Of a DNA stretch of 64,000 nucleotides, positions 23,901 through 32,125 are shown in pieces; positions within the stretch are counted from its first letter, which is position 1, and each line of letters begins with the position of its first letter. A program made the translations under genes and the position numbers. The notes beneath the pieces are model-generated. The model had not been told where the DNA came from and made no database searches. It saw nothing but the letters and a program-made list of their open reading frames with translations. The stretch lies in the NCBI GenBank assembly GCA_025024175.1, contig QCXZ01000003.1:59538023-59602022 (forward strand), in the 5' to 3' direction. This DNA is from Rhyzopertha dominica (lineage: Eukaryota; Arthropoda; Insecta; Coleoptera; Bostrichidae).

Positions 23901-25119
23901 TATCTAAATATTGGCTAACATTGATAGCATTGATAGTTTTGAACTTTGAAGCTTGAAAACTAAATTTAAAATGAAGAATTTGTAAATATCTGTCTTTCTA
24001 GTAAATTTATGTACTTAAAAACTAAAATCGTCAATGTTCTTGTACCATTATCACCCACCCTAAAATACAAGTTTTAAGAGATATGTGCATCAATCATCCA
24101 GGCACACGTTAACACTAGAAAGTAACCATACCTATTGGTGAATGTTGCATTCCATTGCTAAAACTAATATTACATTCCCAATCAATCACAATTATGAACG
24201 TACAATGATTGCTATAGTCCTTGCTAGTATATAATCTCTTGCAAGATACAAAGCAAAAGAAAACAATGTTATTCTGATTACATAGGGAAATCAAAATCAC
24301 CGAAGCAGCTTACTTTATACTTACGTATTAGAATAGCCATCCCCTTATCCCATTATCAAATATCATTAGATAGGTACATACTAAAGCATCAATATAATGT
24401 TTAGGTCGCGTTCTGTTTTATTTCGTGACAGATCAAATATCTATGTCAATGGTTAAATAATTTGAAATAGGTACTTATTCAAGCCACATATGTGCGACTA
24501 TAAAACAGTTACATATATAGGTAAGTACCTAGATAATTTAAAATAAATCCATTTGTAAATGAACAAACCTTTACAAGCTTGAAAGAATTGACACTGTATA
24601 GTGCAAAAAAAACTTGACTAGTGTTTTGCAAACATTAAATTTATTTACAATTTTTAACAAAAATCTTTACAAAAACATAAAGGTAGTCAAGTAATGCCCA
24701 TTTTTGCAGGTAACAAAAGGGACTGGCTACTAATGCATCGTTACATTTTCCACATGTTCTACTTATCTGATGGAACAAAAATGAGCATAGGAGTAGCAAG
24801 CCAGCCTTGTACAGCGTCGCATTTAGAATTAGGCTTCGTCAGCAAACCAGACAAATCCGTTCATGCTATAGACAGTTGCGATCTCATCCTTTACCAGCAT
24901 GGTGAAAATGGAAAACCACCGAAAAATTTGTCATTTTCGTTCACAGCCAACGGTGAAAAGTATGAAGCATCTGTAGAGGTTGAATATGAAGCTGTACACT
25001 TTGTTGGGAACAACAGGGAGGCAAGGATGGTGGAACGTTTTATTAAATGTACGGTTAATGGTGTTACTGGACGGGGAATATCAGAGTGGCACTACAATAA
25101 TGCAGTGTTAGTGAGGTGA
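3970..25119 (+). CDS. Insect AttH-like / PEP-synthase-N-terminal-like protein
   Basis: Six exons join in frame to 396 codons plus stop: 3970-4209, 4258-4365, 4418-4581, 12594-12755, 12808-12914 and 24710-25119. Each junction has GT-AG ends and the phases fit (0, 0, 2, 2, 1). The product has an N-terminal hydrophobic segment (about residues 2-18, a signal anchor), then YYLKYYF, YYLAAGNERR, GGIRF, FDTDLSD, EAHQTHYEQ, DAFRDHSFGNKRDW, LYQHGENG and a C-terminal RGISEWHY. These blocks match, from memory, a large insect family often named as the N-terminal part of PEP-synthase or rifampicin-phosphotransferase-like proteins (AttH-like folds). No kinase domain follows, so this is the short form. The reaction is unknown. 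Introns 3 (8.0 kb) and 5 (11.8 kb) are packed with mobile elements. The exon structure is firm; the family name is less so. Confidence 0.85.
4950..6024 (+). mobile_element. 5'-truncated non-LTR retrotransposon
   Basis: Inside intron 3. The frame 4950-5306 encodes the reverse-transcriptase core: QGSVLRPILFLIYTADL followed by YADDTQ (active-site YADD) and a QLNPQKC block typical of LINE reverse transcriptases. After stops, 5558-5776 resembles the C-terminal region of the same polyprotein (PPYLHNKLFYRRELHN). The element then ends in a long ATT microsatellite, a common kind of LINE 3' tail. It is truncated at its 5' end and disabled by stops. Confidence 0.8.
5929..6024 (+). repeat. (ATT)n microsatellite
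   Basis: About 95 bp of nearly pure ATT/TTA repeat with a few ACT variants and N bases, at the 3' end of the LINE remnant. Confidence 0.9.
6185..6412 (+). pseudogene. Fragment of DD-E transposase
   Basis: A 75-codon frame carries EHTLQKYVKTIGFSMKKV followed by RKWRYDYLKSI. This is the region just before the first catalytic Asp in the transposases at 14647-14825 and 1713-1459 (compare SLSKIIKSLGFRYKKT). The catalytic part is missing, so it is a remnant lying in intron 3. Confidence 0.6.
6682..9330. mobile_element. Inverted pair of Penelope-like termini
   Basis: Bases 6682-6830 recur inverted at 9182-9330, about 149 bp each and highly similar. Both contain the block GATTACA(C/G)(C/G)TGTAATC next to CGAAACGTC or its complement, a terminus style known from Penelope-like elements. 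I could not find a convincing reverse transcriptase or GIY-YIG domain between the arms, so the interior (6831-9181) may be unrelated DNA or an eroded element. A (TA)n run lies at about 6833-6852. The family call is by resemblance only. Confidence 0.5.
8455..8765 (+). repeat. Unclassified GC-richer segment with AAC-rich tail
   Basis: A block of about 300 bp, less AT-rich than its surroundings, that runs into AATAACAATAACAAC. The composition and simple-repeat tail would suit the 3' end of a LINE or a SINE. No reading frame or second copy was found in the window. Confidence 0.3.
8772..11594. repeat. Long inverted repeat, about 400-bp arms
   Basis: The left arm (8772-9175) and right arm (11190-11594) are near-identical reverse complements, starting from TATAAGGCGGTTATTAAA on the outside and ending in CAAAAGTATCCAAAGTACTC or its complement inside. 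The interior contains TAGGGCTGGGCGATACC at 10745 and a run of GATACTTTTGAGTACTTTC-type repeats (about 10780-11220), a sequence style seen at the ends of some hAT-like elements. No transposase is present. It overlaps the inverted pair 6682-9330 instead of nesting cleanly within it. Confidence 0.7.
11706..12564. mobile_element. hAT-type MITE, 8-bp duplication
   Basis: An 859-bp element that starts CAGTGGCGACTC and ends GAGTTGCCACTG, flanked on both sides by the identical 8-bp duplication AATCTAAC (11698-11705 and 12565-12572). These are hAT hallmarks. It has no transposase, so it is non-autonomous. It sits in intron 3, with its right end 29 bp before exon 4 of the host gene. Confidence 0.95.
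12979..16013 (+). mobile_element. DD-E transposon with 330-bp inverted ends
   Basis: A 3,035-bp element in intron 5. It starts TAGTCTGTAAAATCGACTCC and ends with the inverse, and is flanked by TA on both sides. The arms (12979-13308 and 15683-16013) match closely apart from a small diverged patch near 13235-13260. It carries one transposase gene in the centre. A TA target and DDE_3-type transposase put it in the IS630/Tc1/mariner group, although such long inverted ends are not typical of simple mariners. It looks the best preserved of the three related copies in this window. Confidence 0.9.
14207..15573 (+). pseudogene. DD-E transposase, near-intact with one frameshift
   Basis: Exon 1 (14207-14432) and exon 2 (14487-15573) are separated by a 54-bp GT-AG intron. 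The total is 1,313 bp, one short of a multiple of three. The frame breaks at the A-run near 14588-14595, where one extra A would keep it open. Motifs: helix-turn-helix-like N-terminus (CGISVTSVQNYL), first Asp FVFLDETC, second Asp IIILDNASYHS, Glu FNPIELIWG, and an acidic tail (EDSEDEDSDSFEDF). By my count 79 residues separate the second Asp from the Glu, far more than the 34 of Tc1 and close to the DD82E spacing that I recall for the Sailor group. The single indel could be real decay or a sequencing error. Confidence 0.85.
16014..16544. repeat. Short-repeat region left of the errantivirus
   Basis: No gene. It contains scattered copies of AATGCTCGATAA (near 16163 and 16378) and a relative, TTCCTCGATAATT. 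Their reverse complement, TTATCGAGCATT-like, is the core of the tandem array on the other side of the errantivirus (21590-22045). The two sides may be opposite arms of one older element that the errantivirus split. Confidence 0.45.
16545..16752 (-). repeat. 3' LTR of errantivirus
   Basis: 208 bp. On the element's strand it begins AGTTATGTCATTGC and ends TGTAACT. No difference from the copy at 21213-21420 was seen. It is flanked outside by TGCA. Confidence 0.95.
16753..16765 (-). other. Polypurine tract
   Basis: On the minus strand the bases GGTAAGGGAGG directly precede the 3' LTR, the expected place for plus-strand priming. The env stop codon lies a few bases upstream. Confidence 0.75.
16774..18451 (-). 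CDS. env: Errantivirus envelope (fusion) protein
   Basis: A long open frame for an insect-retrovirus envelope of the type related to baculovirus F proteins. A furin-type site RIKR lies about 105 residues in and is followed at once by a Gly/Ala/Ile-rich stretch in the fusion-peptide position. A C-terminal transmembrane helix (about the last 50-30 residues) is followed by a short basic tail. The frame has no ATG at its front. A 3' splice site (TTGTTTCAG, exon from 18451) lies there, and a consensus donor (GTAAGT) follows position 21008 in the leader. An ATG at 21042 upstream of that donor is in phase with env across the splice and would supply a short leader with a signal-peptide character. Spliced env mRNA is known in this family. 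The frame is intact; whether it is expressed is unknown. Confidence 0.88.
18470..19783 (-). CDS. pol: Protease-integrase frame, RT and RNase H deleted
   Basis: The frame is open from before 19783, overlapping the gag end in the -1 frame, as expected for frameshifted pol. It opens with an aspartic protease: LVDTGATKSFID and, about 80 residues later, the flap/hydrophobic region IFRGLIGLD. About 180 residues in, it passes directly into the integrase core (FLTIIDAFSKY, IIVDNGKEF, NPDSNGQIERLHSTLLE) with the exact D-D-35-E spacing. Everything normally between them is gone (reverse transcriptase with its YxDD motif, RNase H and the zinc-binding front of integrase), yet the join is in frame with no stop. 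The C-terminus is basic (RRPFKKKR). Env starts just downstream. Confidence 0.9.
   Translation of the reverse strand: MLVDTGATKSFIDPEVAHQLFPQTIHYDPFIITSVFSESAHKYGAWMPMSKIFNLPNSHMKFHLFKFHNIFRGLIGLDNLKILKAKLDFETGYLITPNAKIKLQYQIIKNQINSVTIEPRVEKVIKVRTSIQNGEIIIPHTKLHSCEIPECITIAKNGYALTTVLNKDEKEISLDFSEPLPVEKTKFLTIIDAFSKYAQAYYISSLNPVDITDSLIDFFSHHGIPKLIIVDNGKEFKNVVIQELLELHKIKIHFTTPHNPDSNGQIERLHSTLLEHIRILNSSETHKDSIRTKMKYAIIGYNNSVHSATKLKPIDIINGHITTETPLDVDINKTLMSIYVQDHRDATKAIYKEINKKLIDTKSNVIGKRNETRETVTLDPEQPIYEKSYARNKTGNKFQEPTVLQAVNPNRKIAFTPRAKIHFSNIRRPFKKKRSSK
19855..20982 (-). CDS. gag: Errantivirus Gag
   Basis: 375 codons from the ATG at 20982. The acidic N-terminus (MTELEQLLENLSLQDENEDS) is followed by a capsid-like region with FSGNPGELNEF and WEDLKLALSRNFSDQRDE, a pattern of Ty3/gypsy Gag. 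A basic, Pro/Asn-rich linker and an acidic tail follow, with no CCHC zinc knuckle, as is usual in errantiviruses. The pol frame overlaps its end in -1. The frame is intact. Confidence 0.85.
   Translation of the reverse strand: MTELEQLLENLSLQDENEDSIQTANNSNSISLASVMEFKTEYLNCVPTFSGNPGELNEFIASADSIVNTFCDRQNPNNFLNTYIFRSIQNKLVGNAKIAVNTQTCTTWEDLKLALSRNFSDQRDEVCLIRDLVLTKQNNLTPLQYYEKCIHLLNLLCSYVDSHETLATSKETKRILYNNLTLKTFLAGLKEPLGSSVRAMRPGTLQIALQYINEENNIRYCQKDVSTKNFNPSVPIGNNRSSFPSQPIKYETRPVQRNYPTNSQVFKKPPQPQNKNVFRPNPNYRPDYKPTPMSVSTGRTFAPRTAQNNQNFMSEELFNAETIQDEPDVCPPISSSNNQYFHDEAINPENLETFDEENLIQNENFYEANIPTETT
21195..21212 (-). other. tRNA-Ser-type primer-binding site
   Basis: On the minus strand the 5' LTR end (AACT) is followed at once by GGCGCAGTCAGTAGGAT. 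With the preceding T this is TGGCGCAGTC, complementary to the 3' end of insect serine tRNAs, the primer that I recall for the 17.6/297 branch of errantiviruses. Confidence 0.75.
21213..21420 (-). repeat. 5' LTR of errantivirus
   Basis: 208 bp, identical by eye to the copy at 16545-16752. It is flanked outside by TGCA at 21421. Confidence 0.95.
21590..22045. repeat. Diverged tandem array, about 75-80-bp unit
   Basis: Four to five degenerate units, each with the order TACCGAGCATTCATT, TTATCGAGCGTCTA, TCGAATATTTATTATTTTA. The cleanest copies are at about 21740-21960. A last partial copy (TATCGAGCATTTA) is at 22023. Reverse-oriented relatives lie on the other side of the errantivirus at 16150-16400. 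No coding potential. Confidence 0.7.
22046..24709. other. Remainder of intron 5, non-coding
   Basis: AT-rich sequence with a CA microsatellite at about 22213-22240 and a GC-richer patch with two CGCGCGCG blocks (about 22684 and 22793). I found no reading frame, element ends or RNA gene that I can support. A splice acceptor (TTTTTGCAG) closes the intron at 24709. Confidence 0.5.
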
Positions 25120-25217
25120 AGATTTGTGAGTCGGGGAGAGCAAAGATCATGTTACTCTATCTAACATCATTATTGATTATATGGTACTGGAACTATATGA
25201 AATATAAAGAATTATCT

Positions 25218-25223
25218 AATAAA
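25218..25223 (+). terminator. Poly(A) signal of the 3970-25119 gene
   Basis: AATAAA 99 bp after the stop codon, with T-rich sequence after it. Confidence 0.6.
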
Positions 25224-25825
25224 GATATATTTATGTTTCTAGATTAATTTTAATTAAATTAGATGATGGCTGATGTGTACAAAGAAGTCATATGGTGTTA
25301 AAAATTAAAAAAATAAAATAGGGTTTTTTACTATTTCATATTACGTAGAAAAATATATTGGAACATGAGTCGCTAAATACAGCGGGACACTGGCAAACCA
25401 GTATTCACAACAGGATTTAGTGAAAATAATAGGATATATATGGATAAAACAGTTAAATATTTAAGACATACCTTCAGAATACTCTTAGCATGTTATTAAA
25501 GAATGATTTGTTAAGTGGTTTTTACCTTCTAAGTCGGAAATTTCAGTTTTTTCTTATTTTTTTTTTTTTATTTAAAGAAAATTTGTGATACAATACAATA
25601 CAGATCAAATGCGATTAAGAAAATATATTACTTTTAAAATCAAACCATAACAATATATTTTAATTTATTTAAACTGCTTTGTCAAATACCCATTGCATTA
25701 GTATTTCCGAAATTTCAAAAAATGCAGATATTACTTAGGTAATCAAAAAATCTCCGTCACTTCTTCAAAAAACCATCTCTGTAGTAAGCTGCACTGTGGG
25801 TATCATAAAATCCAACTATATTATA

Positions 25826-26256
25826 GAGGGTTTCTATAAATGATTCATGCATCTAGGGCGCTTATGGAAATTATCGATTAAATCTATTTGCCGCCTCTCA
25901 GGAAAGTGACGTATATTTGTCATCTGTCGATTTTTGAAATATTTGATATATTTTAATATGAGAAAACGCCTGGGAGTGTGTATTTTTAACATATTCTGTA
26001 GTAAGATAATATATTCTCTGAAAGATCGCTGTCTCTTGAAAACATTCACCCTCGTATATTCTGTAGTGTTTTGTGGGATCATTAACTTTAAGGTTGCAGA
26101 AAGCTCACATTTCGGAGCTGTGGTGTGGCATTGATCTGCAACCTTGAACTACTATCGCCGTGCATATTGTAGCTTGGCAGCAGTTACAAAAAGGCGGCAC
26201 AAAAATTTCAGAAATCAACGCCGCCCGCGTTGCATGAATCATTTATAGAAACCCTG
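25826..26256. mobile_element. MITE with GGGTTTCTATAAATGATTC ends
   Basis: A 431-bp element with inverted ends GGGTTTCTATAAATGATTC, matching over about 23 bp, and TA on both sides (Tc1/mariner-type target). A larger relative is at 59354-60356. The interior has a short duplicated motif, ATATTCTGTAGT, that brackets a stretch related to the Penelope-like termini at 6700 (GATCGCTGTCTCTTGAAAAC). Confidence 0.85.
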
Positions 26257-26418
26257 TATATCCAGGCAAATGAAGAAACCAACTAAAAATGCAACATTAT
26301 TGACTTTGTTTTTAAGATATGATATGTGATAAAAAAGCTGCTATTGAAAAACAAACTTATTCTATGTAAATACATCAGTTTTAAGGGTTATATTGTTTTG
26401 CAAATATGTGGGTGCTTC

Positions 26419-27533
26419 TCAAAATAAACAATACAAATTCCGTTTAACATCACTCGATAAAAAAGGCTGAAATGTATTAAAATAACGGTTTAATGCAACA
26501 CACATGACCACACCTGGACCCTTACATAACATTATCCTCCCTAAGATACCAACAGATTTTCCCGAATACAACAAAAGAGCATTTAGTCCCAACCAATACT
26601 GGCCAAGTCTGTTCATTTGTTCACAGAGTTGATATTATTTGCTCTTCAGGACCCACAGAGCTATGTATCATTAGCATACTTACTGCACTGAACAATGGAT
26701 GGCCTCTGACAGGTGTGCAGTAAATATGGTGAACAGCAAAGGCCCAATAATACTGTCCTGTGGAACCCCCATGGTGACTGACAAACTGACATCAAAGATT
26801 ACATCTATTCATTCAAAAGTACACACTGTCTTCTTTTAGATAGATGATCATATTGTGTTCATGCTAAGCCATAATAGTGCAAGTTGACTATAGTAACTTC
26901 ATCTGGTCTACAAGATATCAAAGAGCCTGTCATCTAGTCAACAAAGTAACCCCATTCCTATTAATTTAAAGCTCTTGTCCAGCCTTTCGTACTTTTAATG
27001 GGGCTATGCAAGTAAATAGTCATCTTCCATGCAGAATTATTGCAAATGAGTACTTTTAGAAAACATGAATAATAAATAGTCAACACATCAAAACGATATA
27101 GAACCAGTGCTTTACAGACATATATCATTTGCTTCAAACCAAAAAAAAATCACAAATGTTTTAGACAGCACTTAAATTCCTGTGTACCCTTTAGTAAGGT
27201 ATCCGTTGCAGTTTAGTTAATAATCAAACGTTCATCGCAAATTCTGGTATACCTACTAGACAAATTTAATCCTAACAATTCATATTTTTTCTGCACCGTT
27301 GTAGTTTGTGTTTGGGATGGCTTACTGAAAAAGAGAAGTGGATCCATTACACAATGCTTGATGTTAAGGTAAATTTCCACCAGCCCTCCTACATATTGTC
27401 TCATTCGAGGTAGATAGCTCCTGAAATAATTAACAATGCCATATCCAAGATGGTATAATGTAAGGATAAGAGTAGAGTAAGAAACTAGCATGTCAAATGA
27501 TCTCAAGAACTCCCCAACAAAATAAATAAGCAA
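26419..27533 (-). pseudogene. Non-LTR reverse-transcriptase remnant, unit 1
   Basis: On the minus strand, 27533-27213 contains GYGIVNYFRSYLPRMRQYV, the stretch that precedes the catalytic part in LINE reverse transcriptases. About 26780-26700 reads GVPQDSIIGPLLFTIFTAHL, the GVPQGS motif region. 26616-26419 reads RLGQYWLGLNALLLYSGKS, equivalent to the L-N-x-x-K-S motif. The YADD segment between is destroyed by stops. The element is long dead. Confidence 0.7.
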
Positions 27534-28829
27534 ACTAATTTTTTGGCTACTAAAGTAATAGTCTATAGATGCAGCAAAATATACTCCACAATTTTTGACA
27601 CAATTCTGCTACTCCCTAAATGCATAAAGCATGCGCAATATCTTGATGGCTGGGCAGAAACCACGATTGAAGAAAGAACGAGGTAAGTCACAATTTTCTC
27701 GATTTTAAACTACTAGCGCCATCTAATAAACCACTATAGTAACTAACAGCAATATCTCTGTACTTACAGATTGTACCAACCTACGCACTAGTTGGTGATG
27801 ACTTATTGGCGAATTTTGCAAAATAAGCTCCAAACCCCAAAGTGCAGTGTAAGAAGTGTCCATATCAAAAAGTATATGTTTAATCAAAACAATTACACAA
27901 GACAAAATAGATATTTGTATAATTTAGTAATTAGCAGCCAAAAGCTGGCTGTATATATAATGTGGTAGACATATTCTTTTTTTATATCATCACTTAATAT
28001 TTTTGTTAGCAAAGCTAATTTTTTACTATTCCAATACATTTTAACCACACTTTGAAATTCAATAATTATATGTCAAATATTTGAGACTACTCAAATTAAT
28101 TAAAGAATTAATAAAGATATATTGATGTTTCAAGAATAATTTTAATTGAATTAGGTGATGGCTGATGTGAACAAATGCATAAGTTAAAAATTTTAAAATA
28201 CCTAGAAAAATCTATTGGAACAAGAGCCTTAAAATGCAGCATGGCATATACTGTGCACCAGCACACAAGTGTTTGCAACAGAACCAAACCATTCTCTGCA
28301 AGATTTTACCTTCTAAGTCTGTAATTACTTTTTTGTTTAGTTTTAAATTTTATGAAAGAACACAAGACATATCAACAGTGATTGTAAAAGTTATAATATA
28401 TACCAATATCTCTTAATTTATTTAAACTATATTCAAATATATATCCTTAGGTGCTCAAAAAATTTCCTTCAGTTCACCCAAACACCATTCCTGTGGTAAC
28501 CTGCACCATGGGTATCACCATTGATATCACTAAATGACCATCCAACTATAATATATATCCAGAAAAACACATTCTGTATATGCCTAAATTGAAACGAAAA
28601 AAGAAACCACCTGCAAATGCATCATTACTAACTTGTTAACTGCANATCTAAATACATTTATTTCTTTATTTTTTAAATGTGATATCATAAAAAAGCTGCT
28701 CTTGAAAAATGAATTATGTTATGTAAATACATCAGCTATCTTGTTTTACAAATAGATAAAGAGATGTTGTCAGAAAAAAATTATCTACAATAAATAAAAG
28801 AGCTTAAAAACCACACTACAACACTAATT

Positions 28830-29280
28830 TCATTTAACATCACTATATAAAAAATGTTTAACCTGGATTAAAATATAAAAATGCATGTCTGATAATCTAA
28901 TAAATACCTTAGAGCATAAAGAATTCTTCTTTACTTTACTCAGTGTAATATCATCTAATTCTTTTATAGAGCTGTTAAATTTAACATAACAGTTGACCAC
29001 ATCCAGAACACTCACATGACAAACCCTCCCAACATAACAACAGATTTTCCTGAATACAACAAAAAACCATTAGGATTGGACCAGTACTGGCCAAGTCATT
29101 GTTCATTTGTTTACAGGATTGATATTATTTGATACTGACCCACAGAGCAATATACAAATACAGCAACAGCAAACTGCTAGACTGAACAGCATTTGATGGC
29201 TTCTGGTAGATCTGCAGTAAATATTGTGAACAGCAAAGGCCCAATACTACTGTCTTGACAAGCTCCATGGTAACAGGCAT
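28830..29280 (-). pseudogene. Non-LTR reverse-transcriptase remnant, unit 2
   Basis: The minus strand near 29250-29190 reads GPLLFTIFTADLPEAIKCCS, the same motif region as at 26750 in unit 1, followed by a decayed equivalent of the downstream region. This second copy of the same remnant supports the tandem duplication. Confidence 0.6.
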
Positions 29281-29579
29281 CTATCCATTCCGGAACACAT
29301 ACTGATTTCTTTTGAATTTATGACCATAGTACCTACTAATCATGTTCAGACTGAAGTCATAATAGTGTAACTTGGATAAGAGTATCTGCTGGTCTTTGAT
29401 TTCAAAGGACTTGCTCTAGACCAACAAGATCAACAAAGTCAAATCTTTTGTAACCTTTAATAAAACTGAGAGTATTTTCAGAAACCATGCATGATAAATA
29501 GTCAGCATAATCAAAATGCTGTACAGACAGCACCTAACTTTATGTATACTCTAATAAAATATCTGTTACAGTTTACGTT

Positions 29580-31486
29580 GATTGATTGATTGATTGATTG
29601 AACCATCGTATGGTAGGCATTTCTGCCGCTCCCGGATATACCGCCGGGCCTGCTACGTCTACGCTGGGTTGGAGGGGTTACACGCTTGTTGCTAGTGGTC
29701 TCCCACGTAGCGCATGTTACAGGAGTTTGGGGACTGGAATGGGGAGGTTTTTGGGGCATCCAACCAGCAGATACTTTTTTATTAGCATCCATGTTAGATG
29801 TTAGCTTAGTACGGCTGCATTGTTCTTGTTCTTCCTCGGACGAGCTGCTGCCTGAGATTGTTTACAACTTTAGGAGTTGCTTATTTNTTGTTTTCTTNTC
29901 TTTTGCGATTTCTGACCATTGTTTTTTCTTCAGTTACGTTTGATTTTGCTATGATTCTCTCCACTGTTGTTGGTTTTTTACTCTTTTCTGTTGCTATCGA
30001 TATGATTTCTTCTCCTTCTCTGACTTTTGGTTGTGGTTCTTGAATAGTTTCTTCCAAGGTCCCTCTGAGCATATGGTTCGTCTGTGATTTGTAGTTTTTC
30101 TTCTTATTTGTCTTACAAGATGTTTGTGTTGTGGTTGGTAATGTTCTCAACGTATATCTGGTAGTTTCGATCTTGCTGGATTTTTTTCACGATTACGTGA
30201 TTTCTTGTATATACACTTGTCTAGATACACGGAACTACTTCACTGTAACGATAATCACAATAACAATGTAAACGCAAGAACATAGCACTAGAACACTATG
30301 AACTTAAAATCTTAGAATTTAAAATAATCGTTTGATTCTTGTTTATGTTGCTGCTTCTTGATGGTAAGTCGATATGATAAGTGATTTAGTATGTGCTTAT
30401 CCATTCGCTTGTTGGGTCTCTAGATGGGATGATATTACTCCACCGGAAATTTTCTCGTCTTGTGTATTAGTTTCTTTTCTTTCCTATACATTGGAGCTTC
30501 TTTAGGACTATCCCAATTTTTTGTGGCTGGACTTCTTTCCATGTTTTCCTGGTTTCTGTACAGCGCTTTCTTACTTACTGCTAACACTAGAACACAATAT
30601 GAAGAGATCTAAGAGTTGATAGCAATTATTTGATGTGTCGCCGATCGTGAGCTAACCACAAGCTGTATTAATATTTGGGNTTATATATGTTGCCAGCATA
30701 TTCCTTTTTCCTTATACATTTATCTTCTTGTTTTCTTTTGTAAATTCGTTCTTACTGTAAGACATTTTTTTGTTTGTTTTTTCTGAAAGAAAGCCTGAAA
30801 AGACGAAAGTAGTTTTTATTATTTTGCTGGTTAGTTGTTCGTTCTACTTGTTCCTGCTACGGTGTGTATTTGTTTCTTAAGCTTCCTTAATGCTATATGA
30901 GTTTTCTAGATATTGTTATCGTGCTTGAAACAAGTCGATACAATTACATTTTGACCTATTTTTGAACATGCCCATTTCTCTGCGTGTTACCCTCTTTAAC
31001 ATAAACAACTTGCTATCTCCGGTCCAGGCTATTTCCCAGAATCGGAGCCTTTTTGCCATCTTTATACCTGTTAAGGGTCTGCTATTTGCCCTCCGACACC
31101 GTAAGAAGCAAAATTTTGTATGATGCTGCTTCATTTATTCTAAAGGAAGAGAGACATATCTGATAATGAATTTGGGAAATTGTTATTGTTTATGAGACAA
31201 ATTATGTTCCCTTTATATGCAAATATACTAAAACTTAGCTGCTTATCAAAACACCGGCTAATGTTGGCGTGATCAGCGTTGAATCCCTCTACTCTCCTTT
31301 CTTGCTGTCCAGCCCAACAAACCACACACGACACATACGTACACCCAATCGCCATTCAGTTTTAATTAATGTGTGCCGATTGTAGTCTTTTTTAATCACA
31401 AATTAAAACAAACACTCAGATCTTAGGTAGTCACTTCATAGCGCTCAAAAACACGTCCTCTCGGGTCGAATGCCACCACTCGAATC
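29580..31486 (-). mobile_element. LINE-type insertion, 22-bp target duplication
   Basis: 1,907 bp flanked by a perfect 22-bp direct repeat (29558-29579 and 31487-31508, core TCTGTTACAGTTTACGTT). Read on the minus strand it ends in (CAAT)n at 29580-29600, so the orientation is minus with a simple-repeat tail, as expected from target-primed insertion. Its body encodes pieces like a LINE ORF1 product: a basic, Lys/Thr/Glu-rich region (30150-29881) and a Ser/Glu-rich and Pro/Arg-rich region (29860-29600). I see no reverse transcriptase, so it must have been mobilised in trans or be internally deleted. N bases at 29887, 29898 and 30680 limit the reading. Confidence 0.85.
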
Positions 31487-31900
31487 AATATCTGTTACAG
31501 TTTACGTTATAACAAAATTCGGGTATATTAGAATAATTTAATCCTGTTTTTTTTTAATGTAAGCATTTTTTTCGTAATTTCTATGCACACTTGTGGCAGA
31601 TTTGTTCTTTTTTTATAGAGTCACTCTGTAACTTTATATTTCTCTTAGCAGAACTGATTTTTTACTAATCTAATACATTTTGAACAAAAACACTTTAAAG
31701 TTCAATAATTATATGTCATACATTTATGAAAGACTACTCGACAACAAGAACTCACATATTAAGATAATTATGGTGGTCACAAGAGATTAATAAAAATAAT
31801 CAAAATTTACATCATATATCAATATGATAGGATAACTTCCACAAAATTAAAATGTAATTCTAGATAAAATATAATGTGAAATAAAAGAAAGTAATCTTCA

Positions 31901-31906
31901 TTTATT
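31901..31906 (-). terminator. Poly(A) signal of armi
   Basis: AATAAA on the minus strand, about 220 bp after the armi stop codon. Confidence 0.55.
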
Positions 31907-32125
31907 TGCGTACGAAATGATTTACACTTACTTCAAAGTTTATCACAACACACTCGAGTCTTACACTTAGCTAACTCGAACAAACAAAAAATCTGAAAAA
32001 TGAACAATGACACCATAGTCAGTAAACTGTCAGGAACAACTAAAAAATTTCAGAGCTATCTAACAAACTACCTAATATGTTTAATGCTATCACAGCACTT
32101 TGTAAAAAAATAATTTTCCATGGCA

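Larger units (their letters stand above)
25190..31740. repeat. Two tandem copies of a decayed segment
   Basis: Unit 1 (about 25190-28085) and unit 2 (about 28086-31740) share a series of matching blocks in the same order: TTAATTTTAATT(A/G)AATTAG followed by GATGGCTGATGTG (25240/28140), the block from GATTTTCC to TACTGGCCAAGTC (26550/29040), GTGAACAGCAAAGGCCCAAT (26730/29230), TTTAATCCT (27268/31538), and TTCAATAATTATATGTCA (28060/31700). Unit 1 carries a 431-bp MITE (25826-26256) and unit 2 a 1.9-kb LINE insertion (29580-31486), both absent from the other unit. Each unit holds the same reverse-transcriptase remnant, so the duplicated thing may itself be an old retrotransposon. Confidence 0.75.
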
